Origin: CAWAMR01 sp963783095
Lineage (GTDB): Bacteria; Planctomycetota; Planctomycetia; Gemmatales; Gemmataceae
NCBI GenBank assembly: GCA_963783095.1
Contig: CAWAMR010000002.1
Span: 1,615,664-1,679,663 of the forward strand
Direction: 5' to 3'
DNA length: 64,000 nucleotides
Shown here: piece by piece, positions 10,192 through 19,843 of the stretch
Layout of the letters: every line of letters begins with the position of its first letter
Position numbering within the stretch: position 1 is the stretch's first letter
Position numbers and translations under genes: made by a program
The notes under the pieces: model-generated
What the model was told of the DNA's origin: nothing
The model's database searches: none
What the model saw: only the letters and a program-made list of their open reading frames with translations

Positions 10192-11612
10192 TTATGCCAG
10201 CATCTTCTTAACCACATTCCCATGCACATCGGTGAGCCGGAATGGTCGGCCCTGGAATTTGAACGTCAGTTGGGTGTGGTCGAAGCCGAGCAGATGCAAC
10301 AATGTCGCGTGCATATCGTGAACGTGGACACGATCCTCGACCGCATTGAAACCAAACTCATCGGAAGCTCCCAGCGTCAAACCGGGCTTGATGCCGCCGC
10401 CGGCGAACCACATCGAAAACGCATTCGGGTGATGGTCCCGGCCGTCGTTTCCGCCCTGGACCATCGGCGTTCGTCCAAACTCACCACCCCATATCACCAG
10501 CGTATCCTTTAGCATTCCCAGCCTTTTCAAATCCTTCACCAGTGCCGCGCTGGGCTGATCGGTATCCTTGCAATTGATTTTCAGATCGTTGACGAGGTTG
10601 CCATGCTGGTCCCAGGACTCGTGGAAGAGTTGGACAAATCGGGTTCCTCGTTCCAGTAACCGCCGGGCCAGCAAACAGTTGTTGGCAAACGATGGTTTGC
10701 CCGGCTCGGCCCCATACATCTCAAAATATGCTTGCGGTTCCTTGGAAAGATCCATGAGTTCCGGGGCACTGGTTTGCATTCGATGAGCCATCTCAAACGA
10801 GTTGATCCGGGTTGCGATCTCCGGATCGCCGACAGTCTTTAGGTGCATCTGATTGAGGTTCTTGATCGCCGAAGTGTGAATCGCGCTGGGCCTGCCGGCA
10901 TCGACGCCGCGCGGATTGGAAAGATACAAGACCGGATCGCCCGCACTTCGGAAGGGTACACCCTGATAAACGGTCGGCAGAAAGCCGCTGCCCCAGCAAG
11001 AGTTGCCGCCGCTTGGCCCTTTTTTCCCGGATTGAAGGACGATGAAGCCGGGCAGATCGCGTGCTTCGCTACCCAGCCCATACAAGCTCCACGATCCGAA
11101 ACTGGGCCGACCAAATTGTTGAGCGCCGGTGTTCATCATGATCTGTCCGGGAGCATGATTGAAAGCATCGGTCACATGGATTTGACGATGGCGATGTCAT
11201 CGACCACCGTAGCAAGATGCGGCAAAAGCTCCGAGATTTCCGCCCCGCATTTGCCCTGTTTGGCAAACTTGAATTTCGGCCCCAGGAACTTGGAGTTGGG
11301 CGTGATAAAGGCAGCGCGATAGCCTTCGATGAATTTGGGCGGAGGCAACTGCCCATCGAACTTTGCCAGTTGAGGTTTGTAGTCAAACATCTCCAAATGG
11401 CTGGGAGCACCGGCCATGAACAGATATATGACTCGCTTGGCTTTGGCGGCAAAGGGAGGCTTCTTCGGCGCAAGAGGGTCGATCGGTTCATCGACGGCGT
11501 AGCCTTGCTGTCGAAGCAAGTCCGCGACGGCCAGTGTGCCGAGGCCAAGCGCGCAGTCACGCAGGAACCAGCGTCGAGCGATCGGATGGGGATTGTGAGG
11601 AAGATGGTTCAT
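10192..11612 (-). CDS. DUF1501 (sulfatase-like fold) exported protein, one frameshift
   Basis: A DUF1501 protein of about 473 residues, an abundant planctomycete family related to alkaline phosphatases/sulfatases. An RRWFLRD twin-arginine-like leader starts the protein. Family blocks follow: RVIYLFMAGAPSHLEMFDYKP, TDAFNHAPGQIMMNTG, SWSLYGLGSE, WGGEFGRTPM and NDGRDHHPNAFSMWFAGGG. A frame break at about 11172, between IVKSM and TDAFNHAPG, is explained by loss of one G (ATGGTGACC read as ATGTGACC). I chose the ATG at 11612 because MNHLPHNPHPIARRW is the usual leader. Unlike the copy at 50.3 kb, no PSD1/DUF1549 gene precedes it; the sequence upstream is repeats and gene fragments. The exact reaction is not known. 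Confidence 0.88.
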
Positions 11613-11650
11613 GTTACTTTGTCTCAAAAACCAGCGGGTTTGAAGTTAAT

Positions 11651-11715
11651 CCGCCTCGCTTGCGGGTCGGGTTAACCCGCCTTGCTTGCGGGTCGGGTTA
11701 ACCCGACCCGCAAGC
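11651..11715. repeat. Direct repeat and 32-bp perfect palindrome
   Basis: The segment CTTGCGGGTCGGGTTAACCC occurs twice in direct orientation. The second copy forms half of a perfect 32-base palindrome at 11684-11715, centred on TTAA. The palindrome covers the last codons of the antitoxin-like gene on the minus strand and lies upstream of the DUF1501 gene. Confidence 0.9.
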
Positions 11716-11892
11716 GGGCAAACCCTTGGCAGCCCCGACAACGGATCGATAACGGTCCAACAGGTTTTGCGTCGGACGATCCGACGCGGAGTCGGAATTC
11801 GCTACTTCCACCTTGACTGCTGTGCCTTCCGGCAATGCGACCGGCTCATCAAAAACGACGACTCCATTCTGGACATGACCGATAAACGACAT
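11698..11892 (-). pseudogene. Truncated antitoxin-like protein, 3' end replaced by a palindromic repeat
   Basis: The ATG at 11892 opens MSFIGHVQNGVVVFDEPVAL, a beta-strand-type small protein common in planctomycetes and cyanobacteria and often found beside PIN-domain toxins. It continues through YRSVVGAAKGLP, after which relatives I know of normally carry a further 10-20 residues. Here the reading frame runs straight into the GCTTGCGGG palindrome, which supplies ACGSG and the stop codon. No toxin gene follows. I infer a truncated, probably orphan antitoxin-like gene. The family link is from memory of the sequence pattern. Confidence 0.5.
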
Positions 11893-11921
11893 TGGCAACC
11901 TCCACGCGAGAACACCCACAA

Positions 11922-12197
11922 ATGATTATACAGCACCCAGGCTGCGTGATCCAGCTTCCCTTGATGCAGCGAAACTATGTATGGAAGCCGGCAACGGTCA
12001 TCGAATTGTTGGAATCGCTTTATAACAAATGGCCCATCGGCATTTTTTATATTTGGCAGACTCCTACTGCGCAGGAGACAACGCAAGCGGCGACTTCTCC
12101 AAAACATTTTCCTTTCGTCCGTCCCTTGCAGTTGGTACACTATTCTCTCTTCGAGTGTGCCGGATGGCACCTCCATATCGTATTTTCTGAAAAGTGA
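11922..12197 (+). pseudogene. DUF262 (GmrSD-like) N-terminal fragment
   Basis: Translation from 11922 gives CVIQLPLMQRNYVWKPATVI followed by ELLESLYNKWPIGIFYIW. This matches the start of DUF262 proteins, the ParB-fold nucleotidase/nuclease part of GmrSD type IV restriction enzymes, where IxLPxxQRxYVW and LLxSLYxxxPIG are hallmarks. Homology ends after about 50 residues and the frame stops at 12197. Full proteins of this family are over 500 residues. It is a remnant of a restriction-type defence gene, next to a truncated antitoxin-like gene and ahead of the ABC operon. Confidence 0.6.
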
Positions 12198-12289
12198 GAT
12201 CGTTTGCAGCAAGATTTCCAGATTCAGGGCGAACAACCTCGTAATCGTCGGTTGGATCGCTCCCCACAGTGTTCAGCGCCTGAGACCAT

Positions 12290-13198
12290 ATGCTGTTTCA
12301 ACTTCAAGATGTTACCAAGACCTACGGACCAGTCACAGCGCTGAATGCGCTTACGGTGTCGGTGCCCTTGGGTGCTGTCGGGTTGCTCGGCCCAAACGGA
12401 TCGGGTAAGACGACCATGATCCGGACGCTCCTCGGCCTAATTCCCGTTGACAAAGGTTCCGGTACCATTCTCGACCTCGATTTTCGGACCCGCCAGTTGG
12501 ATATCCGGCGTATGGTTGGGTTCGCCCCCGAGGATGAATGTCTGTTTCCACGCGTCAGCGGCGTCGAGTTCGCAGCCTATGCCGGGGAACTGGTCGGAAT
12601 GCGAAGCAAGGATGCCATGCAGCGCGCCCATGAAGTACTCGACTATGTCGGGCTTGGTGAGGCGCGCTATCGCCAGGCCGACTCGTATTCCACCGGCATG
12701 AAGCAGCGGCTCAAGATCGCATCGGCGATCGTACACGATCCCAAACTTCTGATTCTCGATGAGCCTACCAACGGCATGGACCCCGCGGGCCGGGAGGAAA
12801 TCATCGAACTCGCCCGCGATCTGTCCCACAACAAGGGAATGAGCTTGATTTTTTCCAGCCATCTGCTGCCGGATGTCGAGGCGGTCTGCGATCATATTGT
12901 CGTTCTGGGAGGGGGCCGACTACTGGCCGAGGGCGAGATTCGGAGCCTGAAACAACTGCACAAGCAGTGGTTCGAAGTCCGCCTCAAAGCCGACCCGACA
13001 CGCTTCGCCGAAAAGTTGTCAGCCCTCGGCTGCGATGCCAAAATCCGCGATGAATCGCTATTGGTTCAGCTCCCCGAAGGGCAATCTCCCCAACTGCTTT
13101 GGCGGGCTGCTGCCGAATACCGCGAACAGATTCGTTTCCTTCGTCCGCAACGCAGCACGCTCGAAGAAATCTTCCTGAAAGCCGTGGAGCACACGTAA
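12290..13198 (+). CDS. ABC-2 type transporter ATP-binding protein (first)
   Basis: A 302-residue cytoplasmic ATPase that would power the adjacent permease. Walker A is GPNGSGKT at about 34-41, the signature is YSTGMKQRL at about 137, Walker B is LLILDEPTNGMDP, and the switch histidine is in SSHLLPD. The C-terminal 90 residues, beyond the ATPase core, are typical of drug- or polysaccharide-type ABC-2 exporters. Its stop codon overlaps the next start (TAATG at 13196-13200), so translation is coupled. It is the first gene of a four-gene ATPase-permease-ATPase-permease operon. Confidence 0.93.
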   Translation: MLFQLQDVTKTYGPVTALNALTVSVPLGAVGLLGPNGSGKTTMIRTLLGLIPVDKGSGTILDLDFRTRQLDIRRMVGFAPEDECLFPRVSGVEFAAYAGELVGMRSKDAMQRAHEVLDYVGLGEARYRQADSYSTGMKQRLKIASAIVHDPKLLILDEPTNGMDPAGREEIIELARDLSHNKGMSLIFSSHLLPDVEAVCDHIVVLGGGRLLAEGEIRSLKQLHKQWFEVRLKADPTRFAEKLSALGCDAKIRDESLLVQLPEGQSPQLLWRAAAEYREQIRFLRPQRSTLEEIFLKAVEHT

Positions 13199-14335
13199 TG
13201 CCCATTTTCGATCAAGGCTACCAGCACTGGTCGGGCGAACTCACCGGACACTCCTGGCGCTGGCTGGCGGTCGCCCGGCATGGCGTCCGCGTCGGGATGA
13301 AGACCTCGTTCCTGAGGCTCGTTCTCTTTCTGGCCTGGTTGCCGGCGATCGGGCTGGCAGTTGCCCTGGCCATCTGGGGACTGGTGGAACAAAAGTCAAC
13401 CCTCATTCAGCCCTTGATGTCAACGCTCAGTTTCCTTGGCCCCGAGATACTGAACGATCCCAAGAGCTATCGTCTTGAGGTTTGGACCATCTGCTACGAC
13501 TATTTCCTGTTGACCGAACTGCGTTTTTCGATGGTCCTCATCCTGTTGGTGGGACCGAGCCTGATTAGCCAGGACATCCGCTTCAACGCCTTGCCGCTCT
13601 ATTTTTCCCGGCCCGTTCGCCGCATCGACTATTTCCTGGGCAAACTCGGAGTCATCGGGGCGTTCCTGGGCATGGTGCTGGTCGTGCCGTCGATCGTGGC
13701 ATATGTTCTCGGTCTGTTGTTCAGCCTGGATATTACCATCCTGTTCGACACTTTGCCGCTGTTGCTCGCCGGCGTTTCCTATGGCCTGATCATGACTGTC
13801 TCTGCCGGACTGCTTCATTCTGGCCCTTTCATCGCTGTCGCGCAATTCCCGCTATGTTGGTCTATTCTGGGTCGGAGTCTGGTTTGTCACCAGCATCGTC
13901 GGCACCATCCTGGAAACGGCGAATCGCGAAGAACGGATGAGCGAGAAGCATTACAAAATCTATGAAGCGCAAAGAGCTCAACAGCGGTTTGACAGGCCCA
14001 TGACCCAGGACGACTATCGCCGTCAACACGAAGCGCAGATCAAGCAGAACAACGACATCATGCAGGAGGAACTCGAGGAAGCCAAAACCGACTGGCGTCC
14101 GATGGTGTCTTACACCGGCAACCTGGATCGCATCGGAAAGGCAATGCTTGGAACCGACCTCTGCTGGCGGAGATTGAGCATGAACGTGCCGGCAGAGCAA
14201 CGCGGCACTTTTCTCCTTGTGTACATGGGCCCGCAATATCCCTGGTACTGGTCCGCCATAGTGCTCCTGGTCCTTTTGGGGATTTCCGCATGGATTCTGA
14301 ACTTCCGCGTGAAGTCGCTGGACCGCCTCAAGTGA
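13198..14335 (+). CDS. ABC-2 type transporter permease (first), one frameshift
   Basis: An inner-membrane permease of about 379 residues. Hydrophobic segments include RLVLFLAWLPAIGLAVALAI, FSMVLILLVGPSLI, GVIGAFLGMVLVVPSIVAYV, a segment ending in ALSSLSRNSRYVG then VGLFWVGVWFV, and a C-terminal YPWYWSAIVLLVLLGISAWI. LISQDIRFNALPLYFSRPV, a coupling-helix-like segment, is typical of ABC-2 permeases. The frame shifts near 13810. A long hydrophilic, charged stretch (about 13930-14120) sits between membrane segments. It overlaps the next gene by 46 bp. The substrate is unknown. Confidence 0.85.
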
Positions 14336-15258
14336 AACCGATCGTTGAATTCGACGAAGTTTCCAAGTGGTACGGCAACGTCATCGGCATCAACAAGCTC
14401 ACGATCAACGTGCCCGCCGGGGTTACGGGACTTTTCGGCCCGAACGGTGCGGGCAAGTCCACGCTGTTACAACTGGCGACCGGCCAGCTTTTTCCCAGCC
14501 AGGGCACGGTTCGCGTTCTCGGCGAACCGGTCTGGAACAATCCTGCGCTGAACTCGTTCATTGGACTTTGCCCCGAGCAAGATGCCTTCTACGAATGGAT
14601 GACGGGCTGGGATTTCGTTTATACCTCCGCCCGTCTGGGAGGTTTTGGTCGATCCGAAGCGCGCGATGCCGCTCTGCGAACGCTGGATGCGGTCGGCATG
14701 ACCAAACACAAGGACCGCATCGTGCGCGGCTACTCCAAGGGAATGCGCCAGCGCACCAAGCTGGCACAGGCTCTCGTACACGATCCGGAAGTGCTATTCC
14801 TCGACGAGCCTTTGACCGGGACCGATCCGCTGGCCCGGCGCGATCTGATGGACATCATCGCCCGCATGGGCAGTGAAGGTAAGAGCGTTCTGGTGTCCAG
14901 TCACGTTCTGCACGAAGTCCAGTCGTTGACTCACAATATCATCCTCTTGAACCGCGGCCGGCTCGTCGCCGAGGGCCAGGTTCGACAGATCCGCGACTTG
15001 ATCGACAAGCATCCGCATCAGATCGTTCTGATCTGCGACAATTTCCGAAAGCTGGCCGGCCGGGTGCTGGCCTGGAACGATGTCGAAGGCGTGCGCGTTC
15101 TGCGCGACGACAGGGGCGTCATGGTGGAGACACATTCTCCGGATGCGTTCTATAGCAGGCTGCCGGAACTGTCCCTGGAGGATGGGTTGGCGATCCGCGA
15201 GGTCTATTCCGACGACGACAGTCTGGAAGCCGTCTTCAAGTACCTGGTGAACAAATGA
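14290..15258 (+). CDS. ABC-2 type transporter ATP-binding protein (second)
   Basis: A 322-residue ABC ATPase with Walker A GPNGAGKS, signature YSKGMRQRTKLAQ, Walker B VLFLDEPLTGTDP and switch SSHVLHEV. It resembles the first ATPase of the operon but is clearly diverged, which suggests a heteromeric exporter with two different ATPases. The ATG at 14290 lies within the preceding permease gene. Its stop overlaps the next gene by four bases (ATGA at 15255-15258). The C-terminal 100 residues form an accessory domain. Confidence 0.93.
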   Translation: MDSELPREVAGPPQVKPIVEFDEVSKWYGNVIGINKLTINVPAGVTGLFGPNGAGKSTLLQLATGQLFPSQGTVRVLGEPVWNNPALNSFIGLCPEQDAFYEWMTGWDFVYTSARLGGFGRSEARDAALRTLDAVGMTKHKDRIVRGYSKGMRQRTKLAQALVHDPEVLFLDEPLTGTDPLARRDLMDIIARMGSEGKSVLVSSHVLHEVQSLTHNIILLNRGRLVAEGQVRQIRDLIDKHPHQIVLICDNFRKLAGRVLAWNDVEGVRVLRDDRGVMVETHSPDAFYSRLPELSLEDGLAIREVYSDDDSLEAVFKYLVNK

Positions 15259-16157
15259 AGCAAAACCTGCCATCGACCGCAGTCAACCCGGTGCTCCCAG
15301 GCTCTGTGCACCCAAGGCGCAAAGGAGTGTCGAGCCTGGTCGCGGTCTGGGTACTTTACACCTTGACCTTTCGCCAGCACCTGCACGGTCGGAGATGGAT
15401 CGTGATGGCGGTTCTGTTCTCGCTGCCGGCCGGGCTTGCGGTATTGATTCGCGCCACGGCGACCAACGCGCCACCGATTGTGGTGGAGTTCCTCCTGGCG
15501 TTCCTACTCATTCCCCATGCACTGTTGCCGATCGTCGCGCTCACCTACGCGGCAGGAATCATTCAGGATGAGCAGGAGGAGCAGACGCTCACTTACCTGC
15601 TCATCAGGCCGATCCCGCGCTGGGCAATTTATGCCGTGAAATTGCTGGCGACAGTGACGACGACGGTGCTTCTGACGACGGTATTCACCGCCGTGACCTA
15701 CGGAGCGATTTACATCGGCGGCAAGTCGGTTGTGGAGGATGTCCCGCTGCGTTGTTTGAAGGCAATCGCCATGCACGACCTGACGGTTGTCGTTTATTGC
15801 TGTTTGTTTGGGCTGATCAGTTTGCTAACCAAGAGGGCGCTGGTCGTCGGCATTATTTACACGGTCGTCTTCGAAGGGATCATCGCCAACCTGCCGTTCG
15901 GATTTCGCTTGTTAACGGTGATTTATTATGGCCGGGTGATGGCTTACCAAACATTGCCATTCATTGTGAAGGGGCACGGTCACACCGAGAATCTCTCTGC
16001 GGAAGCCTGGCACTTCGATCCCGAGGCAGCCTCCGAGATGACCACGATCCCGAACTGCATTGCAGTCTTGGCGGTGGCAAGTGTCGTCTTCGCGCTGATG
16101 GCTTCACGCCTTTGCGCTCGCCGCGAGTTTCACGTCAAGACCCCGGAAGGGAATTGA
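15255..16157 (+). CDS. ABC-2 type transporter permease (second)
   Basis: A 300-residue inner-membrane protein with about six hydrophobic segments, such as WIVMAVLFSLPAGLAVLIRA, FLLAFLLIPHALLPIVALTY, LLATVTTTVLLTTVF and IAVLAVASVVFALMASRL. GIIQDEQEEQTLTYLLIRPI is the conserved cytosolic segment of ABC-2 permeases. It closes the four-gene operon and starts inside the stop of the second ATPase. Together the four genes would form an exporter; the cargo is not indicated by the context. Confidence 0.9.
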   Translation: MKQNLPSTAVNPVLPGSVHPRRKGVSSLVAVWVLYTLTFRQHLHGRRWIVMAVLFSLPAGLAVLIRATATNAPPIVVEFLLAFLLIPHALLPIVALTYAAGIIQDEQEEQTLTYLLIRPIPRWAIYAVKLLATVTTTVLLTTVFTAVTYGAIYIGGKSVVEDVPLRCLKAIAMHDLTVVVYCCLFGLISLLTKRALVVGIIYTVVFEGIIANLPFGFRLLTVIYYGRVMAYQTLPFIVKGHGHTENLSAEAWHFDPEAASEMTTIPNCIAVLAVASVVFALMASRLCARREFHVKTPEGN

Positions 16158-16239
16158 CAACGCACCTTCATTGTCTCGCCCAAATAAATATTGCCGTGCA
16201 GGCTTACTCTCTCGGAATGCAACACACCAACACAACTGG

Positions 16240-17250
16240 TCAATTTTTTGGTACAGGCCGAGGCAATGTCCAAATCGTGATCTTCTTATCGTCGCTGGCG
16301 GCCACAATCTTTGTGTCAGAGAAAAAAAGCAGTGAAAGAATCCTCCCTGTTGTTTTTCCAAGATTGAATTTGGTGTCGCCAGTCTTTATGTCAACCACTT
16401 CCACCGTGGCACCCGACGAGTACGCCATCAAATCTCCATTTGGCGGCAACGCAGTATGATCCACTTTCAGACCAGCAATTGCACTTGGAGTGCGTTCCTT
16501 CCCTGTCGCAGACCAGATCTTGACCGATTTATTTGTGAACTGTGCAATGACCGCCTTTTCGTCGCCCGTGTACTGTAACCGCGTTGCGGTTGAAAATGCC
16601 GGCGTGTTAGTTTGAGCCTTTTCAGCATTTTCACCGGACACAAACATCACTCGCCCAAACAGATTGCCCTCAACAAATTTTTCCGGAATCTTTGAGAAAG
16701 CAACGCTTCGTGTATCGTCAGAAATCCCTACAGGTAGTGGCACGGATTTCCGTTCAAGCAAGTCTATCATCGTCCACTTCTCGTTTGCCTTCATTGTTCC
16801 CAATTGGATTTCTATTGTCGTGGTGAGTACCTTCTTCGTACCTGGCACCACGAGCAGAGATTGTGGGTAGGATTTTGCATCGAACAAGTATTGCTTAATC
16901 TCTTTCGGTTTGTCGAGCTTGACAAAGCCGATGCGGTTTAAGGGGTTGCCGGCACCAACCCATTGAGAAAAAGCAAGTTCTGATTCGGAAAGGAAGCAAG
17001 CGTCATTAATCTTGCCTTTCAATTCGATCGTCTGAATCTCTTTGTCTTTGACCGGATCAAAGATGCGAATGACTTTGCCCACTACGAACAGAATTGTCTT
17101 CGAATCTGGGGATGATCTGATGCAATGACAATTCTCCAGGAGATCAATAGTTTTCTTGGAAACGTCCTCATGCGATTTCCCTTGTGCCCAAACTGCATCA
17201 AAGCAAGTCAGGGCAAGAAATACTGAGCAAGCAAGGCCGAGTCTCAACAT
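16240..17250 (-). CDS. Exported WD40/beta-propeller-like protein
   Basis: A 336-residue protein with an N-terminal Sec signal peptide (LGLACSVFLALTCFDAVWAQ, cleaved near residue 22). The mature part has repeated motifs of the beta-propeller type: CIRSSPDSKTILFVVGKVIR, SVKIWSATG, GDLMAYSSGATVEVVDIKTG and KIVAASDDKKITIWTLP. This suggests a single WD40-like propeller of about six or seven blades, probably a periplasmic binding scaffold. The ATG at 17250 has a strong GGAGG site. Base composition is lower in GC than the neighbours. It has no obvious operon partner. Confidence 0.7.
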   Translation of the reverse strand: MLRLGLACSVFLALTCFDAVWAQGKSHEDVSKKTIDLLENCHCIRSSPDSKTILFVVGKVIRIFDPVKDKEIQTIELKGKINDACFLSESELAFSQWVGAGNPLNRIGFVKLDKPKEIKQYLFDAKSYPQSLLVVPGTKKVLTTTIEIQLGTMKANEKWTMIDLLERKSVPLPVGISDDTRSVAFSKIPEKFVEGNLFGRVMFVSGENAEKAQTNTPAFSTATRLQYTGDEKAVIAQFTNKSVKIWSATGKERTPSAIAGLKVDHTALPPNGDLMAYSSGATVEVVDIKTGDTKFNLGKTTGRILSLLFFSDTKIVAASDDKKITIWTLPRPVPKN

Positions 17251-17410
17251 TCTTCAACCTCCAAAAGTCGCACCAAATCTCTGATAACGAAAACAACGCG
17301 ACGCTGGGCTGGGATTTTGTCTATATCGAAAGTTCACTTCAAAAAGTTTTGACGTCTCCGACAAAATCGATTTTGGGTTCTCCGACCTCAAATAGCGCTC
17401 ATGAGACCTG

Positions 17411-19555
17411 CTAAACTTGCACATCGTCGTTTCGTTCGCGGGGATTGAATACGAGTTCAACGCTATCGATGCGAAGAAAGGCTCTACTGCCGACAGGCAA
17501 ATCGAGCGTGCCCGGTATGGTTTTTTCGACGACCACCGCCACGCCCAGTCCCAGACCGACACTGAAGTTGACGCCGGGAACCCGGCTATCGAGCAGTTTC
17601 GCCAGGACGAAGTTCTGATATTTCGGAGCGGCCTCTTCCGCGAACTCGGGCTGGAAAGTCATCGACTCCACCTGCTGCATCTTGAGCGGGTTTTTTGTGA
17701 CCTCGGTATGGCGGTAGATCACCAGCCGGCAGGTGCAATGTTTCCGTATCACATTGTTGAAGACTTCCCGTGAAGTTCCGCCGCCGCACGCACGAATCGA
17801 GAAAGTGTAATGCCCAGCGCGGAAGTTCCGAATCTCCTGAGCCAGCATCGCCCGCGCGCCCTGCGCCAGTGCCGTTTTCGCCGGCTGGGCGGGAAGGCAA
17901 CCCAGCAGCACTTGCTTTTTGCCTTCCGGGGATTTCGCTGGTTGAAGAGCCACTCCAAAGTCAAAGCCCTTCTCGATGTCGCCCACCGGCGCAGCCTGCC
18001 AACCCTTGAGTCGATTGCCGCTGCCGGCCAGTTGTAACGGGCCTTTTTCTGCAAATCCCACGTTCAAAAGCAGAACATCGCTGAACTCGGGGACCAACGC
18101 AATGTTGCCGGTCGATGGTACTCTGAGATGTGTCGCGGGCTTATCGCCCAGAATCGCATCGATCGGCTCGCCCGAAGTGATGTGAATGCTTCGACCCGTG
18201 TTGGCGATATTGGGATAGACCGCATCGTGTGGAATGCCCAACAGATGGAAGATGGTCGCGGTCAAGTCTTGAGGCTCATGTCGATGGGTGCTGGGAAAAG
18301 CTCCGTCCTTGTCGCTCGATCCATAAACCTGAGCGGTGCGGATGCCTGCGCCGGCCAGGACGTAACTGAAGACGTGGCCCCAGTGATCCCGGCCCGCTGC
18401 GGCATTCATCCGGGGCGTTCGCCCAAACTCGCCGATCGCAACCACCAAAGTCTCACTCAGCAGGCCGCGCTCGTGGAGATCTTCGATCAAGGCGGTCAAT
18501 GAGACGTCGAGTTGCGGGCAAAGAACGTCCTGAACCCGGTCGGCGTTCTGTGCGTGAGTGTCCCAGAGCGGATTGTCAACCGCGCTGTCTCCGCCTTCGC
18601 GGGGCCAGTTGACGTGGACCAGCCGAGCGCCCGCTTCAACCAGTCTCCGGGCAAGGAGAACGCTCTGTCCCCATTTGCCGCGACCGTATCTGTCGCGCGT
18701 CTTCCTGGTTTCTCTGCTGATGTCGAATGCTTCGTGACCCTTGCCGCCCTTGAGCAGCGAAAAAGCATTTTGAACGTGCGCTTCATAATCTTTCAATACG
18801 CCGCTTTGTTCGATCCCGGTAAAGTGTTTGTCGATCTGCGTCAAAAGCGATTCCCGGCCGGTAAGCCTCAGCGGCGGCACATCTGGCGGCAACTTCAGAC
18901 CTTCCAACTTGAACTCGGGGCCACTCGGGTCGCAGACGACCCTCTCAGGCTCCCAGCGCTTGCCGAGCCAGCCGGCGGTTTGGCCGGCAGGCTGCACGTT
19001 GTCGTTGAGCCTCATTACATCAGGAAGCCAGACAGTGGAATAGGCCGGGAATTTCTCACTCGGTTTGAGGAGCTTGACAACTGAACCAAGGTAAGGCCAG
19101 TCGGTCGGGCTAATCTGACGAGATTGTGACCCGATGTATCGATTGCCGGTCAACACCCAGTAGCCGCTACCATCGTGCAGGTCGCTGTGGGTGCAAATGG
19201 AGCGAACGATGGCCAACTTATCGCAAATCGTCGAGATTCGCGGTAATAGTTCACAAATCTGGATACCGGGAACATTGGTCTGGATCGGCTTGAACTCGCC
19301 CCGGATTTCTGCGGGAGCATCGGGCTTGGGATCGAAGGTTTCGTGCTGCGGCGGTCCACCTTGAAGCCAGAGAAAGATCACGTTCTTGGCGCGTCCAAAA
19401 GTACTGCCGCGGAGATTGTTGGTCGATGCGGTCGCTTGCTGCGCAAGTAAGGTAGAAAGGGACAAACCCAGGGCACCGAGTCCGCCCACCTGGAGCAATT
19501 CTCGGCGATTGATGTTTTTGCCGTGACGTTCGGGACGATCGTAGATCGAAAGCAT
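17411..19555 (-). CDS. DUF1501 exported protein with long C-terminal extension
   Basis: A 714-residue protein. A twin-arginine-like leader (NRRELLQVGGLGALGLSLST) precedes the DUF1501 core: NVIFLWLQGGPPQHETFDPKP, ICTHSDLHDGSGYW, GEFGRTPRMN and GRDHWGHVFSYVLAGAG. After about residue 470, where most family members end, it carries a further 240 residues. These look like a beta-sandwich-type or planctomycete C-terminal domain. This is the only DUF1501 copy in the window without a frame break. The ACCACAGAG repeat pair lies just upstream. The reaction is unknown for the family; the fold relates to alkaline phosphatase/sulfatase. Confidence 0.9.
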   Translation of the reverse strand: MLSIYDRPERHGKNINRRELLQVGGLGALGLSLSTLLAQQATASTNNLRGSTFGRAKNVIFLWLQGGPPQHETFDPKPDAPAEIRGEFKPIQTNVPGIQICELLPRISTICDKLAIVRSICTHSDLHDGSGYWVLTGNRYIGSQSRQISPTDWPYLGSVVKLLKPSEKFPAYSTVWLPDVMRLNDNVQPAGQTAGWLGKRWEPERVVCDPSGPEFKLEGLKLPPDVPPLRLTGRESLLTQIDKHFTGIEQSGVLKDYEAHVQNAFSLLKGGKGHEAFDISRETRKTRDRYGRGKWGQSVLLARRLVEAGARLVHVNWPREGGDSAVDNPLWDTHAQNADRVQDVLCPQLDVSLTALIEDLHERGLLSETLVVAIGEFGRTPRMNAAAGRDHWGHVFSYVLAGAGIRTAQVYGSSDKDGAFPSTHRHEPQDLTATIFHLLGIPHDAVYPNIANTGRSIHITSGEPIDAILGDKPATHLRVPSTGNIALVPEFSDVLLLNVGFAEKGPLQLAGSGNRLKGWQAAPVGDIEKGFDFGVALQPAKSPEGKKQVLLGCLPAQPAKTALAQGARAMLAQEIRNFRAGHYTFSIRACGGGTSREVFNNVIRKHCTCRLVIYRHTEVTKNPLKMQQVESMTFQPEFAEEAAPKYQNFVLAKLLDSRVPGVNFSVGLGLGVAVVVEKTIPGTLDLPVGSRAFLRIDSVELVFNPRERNDDVQV

Positions 19556-19661
19556 CGATACCTGCCTTGCACAATGAAATCGCGACGAACATTCTCCTTA
19601 AACACGAGGTTATCCTTCGCGACGATGAACTGCAATGGTTTTCTTGTATTTGAAAAACCGA

Positions 19662-19807
19662 CCTAACCACAGAGTCACAGAGCACACAGAGAAAAGACAA
19701 CACTGAGCAGAAAGAGGCAAGGGAAGAAACCGAGAGAATGTTCTAACTCTCGAACCGCTTTTTTTGTGTCGTGTTATCTCTGTGTTCTCTGTGACTCTGT
19801 GGTTAGG
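19662..19807. repeat. Inverted pair of ACCACAGAGTCACAGAG repeats
   Basis: The left arm (19662-19696) reads CCTAACCACAGAGTCACAGA and onward through CACACAGAGAAAA. The right arm (19776-19807) is its near-exact reverse complement. The same element occurs around 6842-7201. Such short-period CACAGAG repeats are dispersed in planctomycete intergenic DNA. Here the pair sits between two genes that are both on the minus strand and could form a long transcript hairpin. Confidence 0.8.
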
Positions 19808-19843
19808 TCGTGTGCTCTTATCTCGATCTAGCCCACGCTGAAG

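Noticed and set aside
12100..12236. Minus-strand frame reading ILLQTISLFRKYDMEVPSGT
   Set aside because: The 40-residue stretch looks protein-like, but it has no clear family, no continuation and overlaps the DUF262 fragment. At most it is a gene remnant.
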